From Echinometra lucunter (taxonomy: Eukaryota > Echinodermata > Echinoidea > Camarodonta > Echinometridae): DNA of 64,000 bases. The notes beneath the pieces were generated by a model. That model ran no database searches, had not been told where the DNA came from, and saw only the letters and a list, made by a program, of their open reading frames with translations. Of this stretch, positions 1-10,931 are shown one piece after another. Location: assembly GCA_029962745.1 (NCBI GenBank), contig CM057154.1, positions 19,968,857-20,032,856 on the forward strand, in the 5' to 3' direction. Numbering within the stretch: position 1 is the first letter of the stretch; each line of letters begins with the position of its first letter. The position numbers and the translations under genes are program-made.

Positions 1-708
1 CGACAAATCAAACAAGAGCTATATGTCACACAAAAGTATCTTTTATACCAGTCCACTATTAACAGTATATTGTAAGTTGGATTTTCAAAGACACTAAAAG
101 GCAAGAATTATTAGTAACCTGTAATAATTACTGTATTCCTAACATTCTGTAGAGAAAGGGTAGCCAAAATCTCATCAAATTTATTGCAAGCAGCTTTCAT
201 TGTAACATGAAATAAAAAAATCGCTACGTCATTTGACATTGCAAAACCAATTATGCTCTGTATCCTTGGCTATAATTCAGTTTCTAGTTTTGATACCCAA
301 CCTAATTCTAAGATATTCTGCACTCATGGTTCATTTCATACATTGATTTCTGAGTCTCTGAAAAGAAGCAAAATGAATTTGTTACATTTCGTATATCTCT
401 TCATTATGTATTGGTAATTGAAATCAATATTCATTCAAGCAATGTCTTTACTCAGAGAAATTGATGTTATCAAAACTAGATACGTGCTTGTGATTTGAGG
501 TTACATGATGGATGGTAACATGTAGCTAAATTTATGTCATTGCTTCTTACTGCCCCGGCAATTACGACAAGTGGGGAAAGTGTTTACCAGCAAAAATGGC
601 CCAAAGCGATATTTTCGTGATTTGTTAACCCAAATAACTAGGGAGTGGGATTTTGGGTCATATACCGTTTTTCATACTAAGAGTTGGAGCGCCAAGTGCA
701 GAACTCCA
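1..708. other. AT-rich non-coding DNA, nothing recognised
   Basis: No exon with plausible splice sites, no RNA gene and no clear repeat boundary is visible. The short open frames have no coding character. Confidence 0.6.
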
Positions 709-855
709 GGGTCCCATTTCATAAAACCTGTTATCAATGACAAGTTGCAGTAAGTGTTACAAGCTACTGAAATCCTTGCATCTGATTGGCTCAGAGCAAA
801 TTTGTCATAGAAATTGGCAGTTGTTACTGATAACAAGTTTTGTGAAAAGGGGCCC
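709..855. mobile_element. Foldback MITE with GGGYCC ends
   Basis: The left end starts GGGTCCCATTTCATAAAAC. The right end is its approximate reverse complement, finishing AAAAGGGGCCC, with a TGTTAC / GTTACTG core in between. A second member of the same ~150-bp family lies at 39257-39403 inside the TPST intron, which shows it is a dispersed repeat. No target duplication is obvious. Confidence 0.7.
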
Positions 856-892
856 TGGTGGATTATGCATGGCTTACTCGGAGTGCCCAGAT

Positions 893-922
893 TTGGAGCA
901 ACCCAAATTATGGGTGCTCCAA
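893..922. repeat. Short perfect-arm hairpin
   Basis: The arms TTGGAGCA/CCCA and TGGG/TGCTCCAA pair around a short AT loop with one bulged base. It sits just right of the foldback MITE and may be part of a larger decayed inverted repeat. Confidence 0.5.
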
Positions 923-1757
923 GAAGTGCCCCAGGATCGCTCCTAGGGCACATCGCTTCAGTATGTACGGTAGTTGTGATTAAGGTCGGTCTAAATTTGG
1001 TGGTGTAATCATATTTCTTTGTTATAGGCTGTGACGTAAATGACATCATAGGCTGGAATTCATAAGGTGGTTTAGATTTAGACCACGGTTTATGCAGATT
1101 TCATGGTATAAGAACGCTTTATTAAGCTCGTAGCACTTAGAAAGGTTCAATAATGAAAGAGCGTGTTTAGCATATGGCACTAAATTTACGAAAGTATCTA
1201 TGGTTTAGACCCGGTTTATTCAAATTTAACATATGGTTTATTCAAATTAGTTTAATTCGCACTCAAATTAAAAGCTGTGGGTATCTATCATACCCAGCTG
1301 CTAGCTTTGTCTGATACATGTAGGTGCATGTGCAGCCGCAACGGGAGCGGATATATCATGTAATAAATAAATGAAGACATGCACCATTTTTTTTATACAG
1401 TGAAACTCTAAGATCCTTGTTATTTAAATAAAAACGGTATTTTTGAAATTGGTCAGTATCATATCCGTGACAAGTAAATGACAAGTTTAGTATTTATCTG
1501 ACACTGGCGTACACACAAAGTATATGCGCAGTTACTTTGACCTGCACCAATGCGTATTGTTACGTGTGTAATTTAATGCACCTAACTCCACGTGCACTGC
1601 TGCCCATCGCATACTTAAAACTCATTGGATAGGAATAAACTACCGCACACTTTTCAATGGAAAAGTGTGAGACTGACTAAAATAAATGAATCAAACGTGC
1701 CTGCACTCAGCCAGCCGTTTGCTTAGGATCTAGGAGTGAGTTGCATGATGATAGCTA
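923..1757. other. Non-coding DNA, nothing recognised
   Basis: AT-rich sequence with short direct echoes of 'ggtttattcaaat' near 1200-1260. No gene, RNA gene or bounded element is seen. Confidence 0.5.
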
Positions 1758-1930
1758 CACTCTAAAAATGAAATGTTGAATCACTACTTAACCCATTCGT
1801 GACAGGAATTATTTAAAGCCTTATTTGATCAGCTTTTATTCTTCAAATTGGCAAACCAACATTTTTATTTTATTGCTACATTTTTGTCTCGCCTGCGTAG
1901 CGGAGCGAGACATAGGTATCACTATTTCCG

Positions 1931-1932
1931 GT

Positions 1933-1981
<49 letters not shown>

Positions 1982-2002
1982 TCGTCGGCGGCGTCGTCGT
2001 CA
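1931..2002. repeat. GTCGGC/GTC microsatellite in Helentron-like copy 1
   Basis: An imperfect run of GTCGGC and GTC units. The matching run in copy 2 (about 27775-27818) is clearly shorter, so this tract is length-variable. Confidence 0.85.
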
Positions 2003-2120
2003 ACAATTGTGTTGTACACCCAATAACTTTCTATAGCTTTAAGGTGGGATCACCAAATTCATACCAGAGGTCCATCTCTTGAAGGCGCAGGTCAAGTTCG
2101 AATATGAGTCGAATTTGAAT

Positions 2121-3350
2121 AAGGTCAAAGGTCAAAGGTCAATGAACTTTCCATGACTGGCACTGTGCTATATTGTACACACAATAACTTTTTATACCTT
2201 CGAGGTAGGATTGCCAAATTCATACAAGAGGTTCCATCTCTTGAAGGTGCAGGTCAAGTTCGAATGTGAGTTGAATTTGATTAAGGTCAAAGGTCAAAGG
2301 TCAATGAACTTTCCATGACTGTCACTGTGCTATGTTGTACACACAATAACTTTCTATACCTTCGAGGTAGGATTGCCAAATTCATATGAGAGGTCCATCT
2401 CTTGAAGGTGCAGGTCAAGTTCGAATGTGAGTTGAATTTGATTAAGGTCAAAGGTCAAAGGTCAATGAACTTTTCATAACTGGCACTGTGCTATGTTGTA
2501 CACCTAATAACTTTCTATAGCTTTGACGTGGAATCACCAAATTCATACCAGAGGTCCATCTCTTGAAGGCGCAGGTCAAGTTCGAATATGAGTCGAATTT
2601 GAATAAGGTCAAAGGTCAAAGGTCAATGAACTTTCCATGACTGGCACTGTGCTATATTGTACACACAATAACTTTTTATACCTTCGAGGTAGGATTGCCA
2701 AATTCATACAAGAGGTCCATCTCTTGAAGGTGCAGGTCAAGTTCGAATGTGAGTTGAATTTGATTAAGGTCAAAGGTCAAAGGTCAATGAACTTTCCATG
2801 ACTGGCACTGTGCTGTGTTGTACACACAATAACTTTCTATAGCTTCGAGGTGGGATCACCAAATTTATACCAGAGGTACATCTCTTGAAGGCGCAGGTCA
2901 AGTTAGAATATGAGTCGAATTTGAATAAGGTCAAAGGTCAAAGGTCAATGAACTTTCCATGACTGGCACTGTGCTATATTGTACACACAATAACTTTTTA
3001 TACCTTCGAGGTAGGATTGCCAAATTCATACAAGAGGTCCATCTCTTGAAGGTGCAGGTCAAGTTTGAGTATGAGTTGAATTTGAATAAGGTCAGAGGTC
3101 AAAGGTCAATGAACTTTCCATGACTGGCACTGTGCTATGTTGTACACACAATAACTTTCTATACCTTCGAGGTAGGATTGCCAAATTCATATGAGAGGTC
3201 CATCTCTTGAAGGTGCAGGTCAAGTTCGAATGTGAGTTGAATTTTGATTAAGGTCAAAGGTCAAAGGTCAATGAACTTTTCATAACTGGCACTGTGCTAT
3301 GTTGTACACCTAATAACTTTCTATAGCTTTGACGTGGAATCACCAAATTC
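2121..3350 (+). repeat. Eight-unit ~161-bp tandem array with DR1 motifs
   Basis: The marker AAGGTCAAAGGTCA (or its AAGGTCAGAGGTCA variant at 3088) starts at 2121, 2283, 2444, 2605, 2766, 2927, 3088 and 3250, a period of 161-162 bp. Most units carry three AGGTCA half-sites, each one base apart, followed by ATGAAC. Two sub-types are interspersed: one with GAATAAGG upstream and one with GATTAAGG upstream. Confidence 0.95.
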
Positions 3351-4318
3351 ATACCATTTTTCAAACAATAAGTTTGCCATAACACCTTAATAATTAATTT
3401 AATTTTACAATTTTACTCACATTATTATCAGTTACATTCTTTTTCACTAACATTCATTTCCTTACTTGCATGGAAATAATTATAGCTTCATAGTATTAAC
3501 AGCATTCTTAGTGTTATCTGATTTCCTAGGGATAAAGTAGGCCTATACCATTATTGCATATGTAAACTGTCAGAACCACAATTCACCCCCTAAACTGCTG
3601 ACAGCCTCAGAAGTCATATAGCATAGTTTTGACATGCAGTCTCTTCATGACTGCAATATGCAGGCGAGACAACGCTTGGCGTTTGCCTTGTTCTTATAAA
3701 ACGTCATATATCTGAAATCAATATAAATTGATGAAAATTATGATGAGAAGTATGAGAAGTCAAAAAGTTGCCAATTTGCAGGGGAAAACAGTGATAAACT
3801 TTCTATCACATTGCCAATTTAATGATTTTAATGCTTATTTTCCTTTAAAAAATTTTCAGCATCAAACAACAAATATTAACGCAACCAAAATGGGCACAGT
3901 TTGTGTAGAACTTTTTGCTCTTTCTGCTCATGTATTTGGTATGATTTTTAGGGCTTTGCATCAAAAGATATTAGGCCAAACCACAAAATGTGGACCTCTG
4001 TCACGAATGGGTTAAAAGGTTGGAGGAGTGACTGCATTTTCAAAATGTTAAGTTATCACTTTGAACCTGCTGGATTCAGCACTATAAATGTTAGAATCCA
4101 GCATGTATAGTGTCGAATCCAGCATGCTTAGTGTTGATTCCAGCATGTTCAAAGTGTTAATCTACCATTTTGAAAATGTGGTCACTCCTCCGCCCTTTTA
4201 AATGCTGATTCAACATTTTAGTGTACACTTTTTGAGATAACACGCGATGTAAAAATGTCATTTGTACACTCAGGACCTAAGAGAAGTTATGTGAGAACTT
4301 TTTGACGACAAATGTTAA

Positions 4319-4725
4319 CCCATTCGTGACAGAGGTCCACATTTTGTGGTTTGGCCTAATATCTTTTGATGCAAAGCCCTAAAAATCATACCAAATACAT
4401 AGCAGAAAGAGCAAAAAATTCTACACAAACTGTGCCCATTTTGGTTGCGTCAGTATTCGTTGTTTGATGCTGAAATTTTTTTAAAGGAAAATAAGAATTC
4501 AAATCCTTAAATTGGCAATGTGATAGAAAGTTTAAAATCACCGTTTTCCCCTGCAAATTGGCAACTTTTTGACTTCTCATCGTAATTTCGGTCAGTTTAT
4601 ATTCATTTCGGATACATGACGTTTTATAAGAAAAATGTAGCAATAAAATAAGAATGTTGGTGTTGCCAATTTGAAGAATAAAAGCTGATCAAATTAGGCT
4701 TTAAATAATTCCTGTCACGAATGGG
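4319..4725 (-). mobile_element. TTAA-flanked MITE, CCCATTCGTGACAG family, complete
   Basis: Flanked by TTAA at 4315-4318 and 4726-4729, with intact 14-bp inverted ends. It is reverse-oriented relative to the copy at 62272-62677 and about 407 bp long. It lies only ~300 bp from the nested copy at 1792-4011. Confidence 0.9.
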
Positions 4726-4729
4726 TTAA

Positions 4730-5096
4730 ACAGGATGCAAATAGACATCTTTTACTTCTGGAAAAAGAAAGCGTCAGCGGTAAGCATAGAAAGAAATCAA
4801 CGCAGCAAGATGCCTCTTGCTCTCTCTCAATAACAACTCGCTTCTTGCTATAATCCCAACCTGACAGGCATATTTGTTTTCTAATAAAGATCGATATTCT
4901 TGACATACATCCTTATCCGCGATCATCAAATAGCGGGTAAGACAAAGGTTACATTAGGACATGATAGCATGATCACAAAAACATCCCCTCTGTAATTCCA
5001 AGTGATAGTCATATTTTTTATTTGCTGATAAAAATCAATATTCTTGACATGTGTCCTTTGCAGTAATCATTAAGTGAGGTAAAGGTTATACGTTAA
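4730..5096. other. Non-coding DNA between MITEs
   Basis: Contains two loose echoes of 'gatattcttgacatacatcc' (near 4891 and 5037), suggesting an old short duplication. Nothing else is recognised. Confidence 0.45.
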
Positions 5097-5345
5097 CCCA
5101 TTCACTACAGGGATTATTTAAAGCCTTATTTCATCAGCCTTTCTTCTTCAAATTGGCAGCACCATTTTTCTTCTTTTATTGCTACATTTTACTTGTAAAG
5201 TCATAAATTTGAAATGAATATTACTTGACAGAAAGTATGTTGAAAAGTTCAAAAATTGATAATTTGCATGGAAAAACAGTTATTTTGAACTTTCCATTGC
5301 ATTGCCAATTTAAGGATGTCAGTGCTCATCCGAAAAGATAAAGGT
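5097..5345 (+). mobile_element. Diverged, 3'-truncated CCCATTCGTGACAG-family MITE
   Basis: Starts at TTAA (5093-5096) with CCCATTCACTACAG and follows the family consensus, with many differences, to about 5345. There the right half and terminal repeat are missing. Confidence 0.65.
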
Positions 5346-5413
5346 CAGTTTTAAGACAGAACATCAATGCATCATTCAGAATCTCAAACAGAGCGAGATA
5401 TAGAGATGGGACT

Positions 5414-5414
<1 letters not shown>

Positions 5415-5448
<34 letters not shown>

Positions 5449-5790
5449 AGGGGAGAGAGAGGGGGAAGGGGGAGAGAGAGAAAGGGACAGAGTAGATTGC
5501 AAGAGAGAAGAAGAGGTGAAAGGGTAGGAGAAAGAGGAGAGAGGGAGAAAAGGATGAGATATTAGGAGAGGGAAAAAAGAGGAGGAAGAAAAAAGGAAGA
5601 AAAGAGGTAAGAGGGGAGAAAGAGAAAGAAATAAAAAGCAAAGATAGATTAGGGAACAGGAACATTATGAAGCAAGAGAGAAAAAGAGGGGCATGAAGGA
5701 AAGAGAGAGAGAAGAGAAATGAAAGAAGAGAAAATGAGAGAGAAACTAAATGACAAGGACCATGTGAGAGAGAGGGAGAGAGAGCACATA
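5415..5790. repeat. Purine (GA-rich) low-complexity tract
   Basis: Long AG/GGGA-rich stretch. The left edge of contig 2 (19910) falls in the equivalent AG run of the second copy, so this tract probably broke the assembly there. Confidence 0.9.
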
Positions 5791-8720
5791 GAGACATTAT
5801 TTGTGATATGCGCTATATAAATGCGGTATGTTATTATTATTAATGACGTGAGAGATGGTGAAATCTGAGGAGTGGAAGCTAATTTGCAGATCTGATGTCT
5901 TCCCTTTATATGTCATGTTTTCCCCCTTGTATGTGATGTTCAGTCATATCCTTCTTGAAAACTGAGAGTGAATTATTGCAATATTTGATACAACGTGGAT
6001 AACGTTGAGTGCTTTATTATTTCTCATCTGCATATTGGGCCACACTCATAGACTGTCTTTCAGGCTGAACAATTTTTTTGTTTTGTTTTGTTTTGTTTTG
6101 TTTGTTTTTTTGCTTTAGGCCAGCAGTAAATTTGAAATACATATGCTAACAGGAGGAGGTAGAAATGGAGGTGAAAAGCTTGGGAGTTTTACAGTAGCCA
6201 ACTGTAGACATTTTATTAAGGAAGGAGTTGCACAGATGCCTTTTTTCATGTTTTATGGTCAAGACAAATAAAGGGAAGTCTTGAACAAGACTATACCAGC
6301 AGTATCATCATAGTGTACATCATGATTGATTACCGGTAATATAACTAGATTGTAAATATTCCAAATCGAATGATGAGCGCTGTTAAAACCCAGAACAACA
6401 ATAGCAATGACGACTATCTGATAGTTGAACAGAAGCAAATTGAGTTGCTCGGGTGCTGTTTGGACAGCATATTTCATTACATTTGAAGTGTTTTTGGTTA
6501 CAGTTAATACTCCCTGTATCTGTGAAGATGACTTTTTCTCCCCAATCCTCCATCTCCCTCTTTCTTATTTTTGTTTTCCCCCATTTCTTCCCCTTTTTTT
6601 CTCATACCCTTGCATCATATTAAGTGCCCAGAGAGGCATTATGCTTCTCAAATATGGGTTTATACAGGATAAGGTTTCTAGAGCGAGAGCCACAGAGTGT
6701 TTTTCAACTGTAAAGGAGAAGGGAGTGGGTGTTCTTAACAAAGCAGCCCTCCCACTCTTTTAGGATTGTAGAACTAAAGTATTGTCTGTTTCGAGCCAGA
6801 AAGGCTTAAAGTCTGTATAAAGTGATCGAAGTTAATGCCCTTCTGGCTCCGAACATTTGATACGGGGAAATAAATGGGTGTTTTCTTGAACCCTTGGTTT
6901 GCTGCTGTTACGTATTTCTTAAAAGCTGACCTATAAAAGATGTTTGGTATGATAAATTATGTCTTTGTAATTAAATCATGGGTGAATCAATGCTCTTTGC
7001 TGTTTAGGTGCTTTGCTTTATAATTGCTCAAATTGTGATAATGATTCCAGTACTTTGCGCCATTTTTTTGGTCTTGTTGTAACTGAAAACAAGCTCATGG
7101 TTGTATCTTACGAACACGATTTGTCTTGAACTGTTTGAGATGAACTGTGAAAAGAGGACCATGATCCAAATTTGATTCATAAGATCTTATGTGATACATG
7201 CTTTTACATTAATGGTGCTGAAAAATTTTTGCTCAGGGTAAGAAGACTGTGAAATCAATCATCATGTTATACAGAGTGAATGCCCTTCAGGTTTTCAAAG
7301 GACAATATTATTGCGTTTTTAGTTCATGTGTCCTGAATGGGCCCAATAAGCTTTCAGCTGCAGCATAGTATGTTGTGCCATGGTGTCCATAGTCTGGCAT
7401 CAGTTGTCCATCCATAGTTACAAAATGCTGAATTTTCTTCATCATTTCTCATTCAGTAGTGAGGCTTTGCTTTATATGTTAAGGTTAGGTGGGGGGGTTG
7501 AAACTTCTACATTGTTAAATCCATGAATTATGTTATTTGAATGTAGATTTTCTTTTAAAATCACAACCAAAAATTACATTTTTTTGGTTCAATTTTGTAG
7601 AGCTAACTGTGATACACAGAATGCAGATTTTAGTATTTTTGATGCAGTCATTAATTATGATAGTGAATACAAATTTATTACAAAAATGCTTATTTTCCTT
7701 CATGTAATAAACTTCCATTCAGTACTTTTATATTTTGCCTCAGTTGTTGCTATGAAAATTAATGTATATTCATTCAAAAGTTTCAAGAAATGCTTCTTCT
7801 TCCTCATTTTGCGTCCAGTTTAATAGAGAAGTGTTAACTGTGATAGTTGCTTTTGGACGGTGCTGGATGAGTGGTATGTCGTTGACGTTCTGGTTTCTTT
7901 GTCAGTATGAGATGTGTGTATGTGGGGGGGGGGGGGGCAAGAGGGAGAGGGAGAGAGAGAGTGTGTCAGACGGAATCAGGAAATTTCAATTTATGGCCAG
8001 ACCTGCATAACGCATTTTCAATGAGAACATTAGCTTTCCACAGAGATTAATAAAAAGCTCTCAACTACATGATTTGATCGCATGTGAGGAATGTTAAAGT
8101 ATGTCCAGGGAAGCAGAAACACTAGCAAGTCATTTTTCGTTCTTCCTTTTAGAATTTGAAGAGTGAGCATTAGTCAGATTTTTGCTGTGTGGTCAGGAAT
8201 GGAAATGCCAACTGGAAGTTTCATTTCATCATTTCAAGATGAAGTCATCTTTCATGTGCATCATTTTAACTTATCTCGTTTTTTTTTACTGATTTGTAAA
8301 ATGGTGCAAAAAGTCTCCAAGCTAACCGTGATTTAATATGGATGCTCAAATAATTTTGCAAGAAACCAACCACTCATCAACTGTTTTTATTTTCCTTTTG
8401 TTGCACAGTAGATGGGTTTTTGGATGTGCGAAACATGAATAAATTACAGTAAACCCAACTATAATTCTTATTTCCAGATATCAACTCACATTTATAAATA
8501 TGAGACCATGTGTTCTGAAGCAAATCTTGAAGATGTATACAATTTCTGTACCTCTATTGTCTGTTACTCAGCTTCATGACATTTTCCACCAAGAGCAGGC
8601 ATCTGTTATGATATAGTGGTCTTGAACATTCAGTATATGTAGTTTTATTCTGATTTGAATGATGATTTACCTTTTCGTATTATTTGTGAGAAACAAGGGA
8701 GCTCTTTCTCGAAAAACGTC
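5791..8720. other. Non-coding part of copy A
   Basis: No exon with convincing splice sites or coding bias. It includes a TTTTG run near 6075-6110, a poly-G tract near 7924-7937 followed by a GA stretch, and 'gcccttctggctc' motifs near 6838 that recur at 11640. The corresponding part of copy B (19922-22872) is the same apart from tract lengths. Confidence 0.6.
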
Positions 8721-8724
8721 TTAA

Positions 8725-9205
8725 AGGGGGTACCCAATGCTGAAACAATGTTAGTTCATTTGAAAGAGCATGATTTTATTAGCAGAAAATCATCTGCTTC
8801 AAGTTTTTTTGAAAATCGTGTTGCCAAGGAAACCCCCAAATGTGGTAAGATTTCAGGATATTTTTGACCCCTCAGCTGTGACCCAGTTTCAACTGGGTAC
8901 CACTTTGACGTCAAAATGACGTGAAAGTGGGTACCTTGTCGTGCAATTCTAGCAAAATGCGCGCAAGGTGTAATACATATTGCACAGTCTAGCGCGCAGC
9001 ACAACTGCAATGCGCGAAGCTGGGTACCCACTTTTAAGTCATATACCTCATACTCAAATTTTTTGGTCAACTCTTGACTTTTTACGAGAAAATTAGCCAA
9101 AACGTATTGATTTCGATTGAAAATCATCATATTATTAATGTTATTCTTCTTAGAATTCTATTCTCAATCATATATTAAAAAAAAAATTACCATTGTGTTA
9201 TCACT
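8725..9205. mobile_element. TTAA-flanked MITE, private to copy A (481 bp)
   Basis: Flanked by TTAA (8721-8724 and 9206-9209). The ends are AGGGGGTACCCAATG and CCATTGTGTTATCACT, an imperfect inverted repeat. Copy B has the empty site with one TTAA at 22873-22876, so the insertion is directly demonstrated. The interior holds a palindromic TGACGTCA (8906-8913, the CRE consensus) and a GCGCGC-rich segment near 8955-9000. Confidence 0.9.
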
Positions 9206-9209
9206 TTAA

Positions 9210-10478
9210 GGCTAACTTCTTGGACATCCCATTGAAACATTTGTTAACATGCATTTCAATTGGATGTCCATGAACCTAAACTTATGACAGTATCAAGAAA
9301 CGCAGCCAAGGTTACCAGTATTCAAGGTCTTTAATGACACAATGCATTATAGGTAGCCTTATGAATATAGTGGCATGAAAAAAAGGGGTTTGGAACACAA
9401 AATGCATATTGTTTGATTGTTTGTGGTCAGGCATATCTTTTAGAGCCACTCTGTTTACCTCAGATTACCTTATGAAAATGTTTGAGAATGTGATTATAAC
9501 AGACACTTTGTCCCTTTTATCACAAAGTGATGGATATGAGGAAAATCGCAAATTTTTCAATTTTGAGTTTTTGCATATTTGGACATCTTTCATTAAAATC
9601 TTGAACCTCACAGAGTTTCAGACAGTAATAATGTCTAATTACGTAACTAAATGTATGGCAATGACGTCAACAAGAAAATACCTAGTAAAAGGATTTTCTG
9701 TGATTTCACGAAGTAAAGAGTGCGTCTGCAACTTGAACACATGATCACACACAATTAGGTCAAATGTGTGCTCATCAAGTCCCATTTGTTTTACACCCGC
9801 GCGACTGAGATCCATCACTTCGTAAAAACAAAATCACAGTGGGTCCTTGAATTTTGTGTTTTCACGAAATGACGGCAATGTTTACAGCTCATTTTCTTCT
9901 AAAATATTAAAGGAATATGCAAATGGTTAATTATGAAGAGTGTCCAGAACATGTCCTATACCAGGATATAAAATCCATTCACTCTTCATACATTAAAGAG
10001 GTTTTGATTGAGGTTTGAAACTTTGAAAGCGAATTACTCCAAACTAACTTTTTTAAGTCGTGCGCTCATCCATCACTTCGTGAAAACAGGGATGACTTGT
10101 TATCTACTGCAGATCTGAAGACATTTTCCAACTTTGATCATAGAAATATTATGTACATGTATACTAGTATATAATTCACATGATAGTGGTAGGACAGGAG
10201 AGTCAAGAAAGAGTCTCTTAATCCTTGAGGCACAATTTCATTTTTATGTAATTTTGATCCTTTTCTTAATCCTGATCCCATAAAACAGATCCAAACCTCC
10301 TAACATGTATACACAGCCCAGTGTGGCCGTTAAACTCTCGTTCAGGTGATTTTGCTCAAAAAATTTTAGTCTTATCTGCTAGCTCTAAAGATGGGCATAT
10401 GAATACGTTGCTGTTTCTGGTGTTGCTGTCCATTTGGTTTTGTCTTGTTAGGAAGGTTTTTTATTTTTGCTATTTAGA
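9210..10478. other. Non-coding part of copy A
   Basis: Includes repeated 'catcacttcgt' plus 'aaaacaaa/aaaacagg' motifs near 9811 and 10070 (short dispersed direct repeats). No gene is seen. Confidence 0.5.
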
Positions 10479-10482
10479 TTAA

Positions 10483-10927
10483 AGGGGGTACCCAATGCTG
10501 AAACAATGTTAGCTCATTTAAAAGAGCATGATTTTATTAGCAGAAAATCATCTGCCTAAAGATTTTTTAAAAGTCGTGTTGCCAAGGAAACCCCAAAATG
10601 TGGTGAGATTTCAGGATATTTTCAACCCCTCAGCTGTGACCCAGTTTCAACTGTTTCAACTGTTGCGCAGATCTAGCAAAATGCGCGCAAGGTACAATAC
10701 ATATTGTACAGTCTAGCGCGCAGCACAACTGCAATGCGCGAAGCTGGGTACCCACTTTTACGTCATACCTCATACTCAAATTTTTTGGTCAGCTCTTGAC
10801 TTTTTATGAGAAAATTATCCAAAATGCATTGATTTCGATTGAAAATCATCAAATTTTTAATGTTATTCTTCTTAGAATTCTATTCTCGATCATATATCAA
10901 TTTTTTTTTTACCATTGTGTAATCACT
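10483..10927. mobile_element. TTAA-flanked MITE, private to copy A (445 bp)
   Basis: Second member of the family at 8725-9205, flanked by TTAA (10479-10482 and 10928-10931). The empty site with one TTAA is at 24459-24462 in copy B. It lacks the TGACGTCA-containing stretch of the longer member, an internal deletion. Confidence 0.9.
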
Positions 10928-10931
10928 TTAA

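Larger units (their letters stand above)
1885..3691 (+). mobile_element. Helentron-like (HINE) non-autonomous element, copy 1
   Basis: Inserted within a run of T: the host reads TTTTT then CTTATAAAAC in intact copies of the interrupted MITE. The left end has GTCTCGCCTGC, which can pair with GCGAGACA twelve bases further on (hairpin 1885-1912). The right end has the matching subterminal inverted copy GCAGGCGAGAC at about 3660-3670, followed by a small hairpin AACGC-TTG-GCGTT close to the terminus. Between lie a GTC/GGC microsatellite, eight ~161-bp tandem units and an AT-rich tail. Subterminal inverted repeats, a terminal hairpin, T-T insertion and internal minisatellites match Helentron-associated elements as known from flies and bivalves. 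It carries no Rep/helicase ORF. The family assignment is by architecture only. A second copy is at 27728-29504. Confidence 0.75.
1792..4011 (+). mobile_element. TTAA-flanked MITE (CCCATTCGTGACAG family), split by a Helentron-like element
   Basis: Flanked by TTAA at 1788-1791 and 4012-4015, with termini CCCATTCGTGACAG and CTGTCACGAATGGG as perfect inverted repeats. A TTAA target site and CCC-starting ends are the piggyBac superfamily signature. Without the 1.8-kb insertion at 1885-3691 the element is about 410 bp, the same as the other copies in the window. A short open frame inside (3728-4015) recurs in other copies only because the repeat does. It has no recognisable domain, and I do not call it a gene. 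Confidence 0.85.
1758..4223. mobile_element. TA-flanked foldback MITE (outer shell of a three-level nest)
   Basis: The left terminus CACTCTAAAAATGAAATG and right terminus CATTTTAGTG form an inverted repeat, flanked by TA at 1756-1757 and 4224-4225. That is the Tc1/mariner-type target duplication. The right arm (4016-4223) is itself a strong foldback: GGAGGAGTGAC near 4024 pairs with GTCACTCCTCC near 4182, with repeated AATCCAGCATG motifs between. The TTAA-flanked MITE at 1792-4011 splits the shell near its left end. A solo relative with the same TA-CACTCTAAAAA end lies at 11731-11935. Confidence 0.7.

Noticed and set aside
1825..2082. Frames with Val-Gly-Val or poly-Arg runs
   Set aside because: Translation of the GTC/GGC microsatellite in the Helentron-like element.
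2121..3350. CRISPR-like array
   Set aside because: The repeats are contiguous 161-bp units without unique spacers, inside a eukaryotic transposon.
3728..4015. Open frame shared with 62412-62681 and, inverted, 4386-4643; looks like a small protein family
   Set aside because: It recurs because the MITE recurs. Copies carry frame-breaking differences, the frame runs into the terminal repeat, and there is no domain.
5384..5797. Ser/Leu/Phe-rich hydrophobic frame on the minus strand
   Set aside because: Product of a GA-rich low-complexity tract. The same applies to the frames at 35768-36100, 43088-43478, 44226-44579 and 53087-53443.
6425..6763. Open frame conserved at 20634-20903
   Set aside because: Conserved only because the whole segment is duplicated. 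No splice sites or domain, and the N-terminal part is shifted between copies by an indel.
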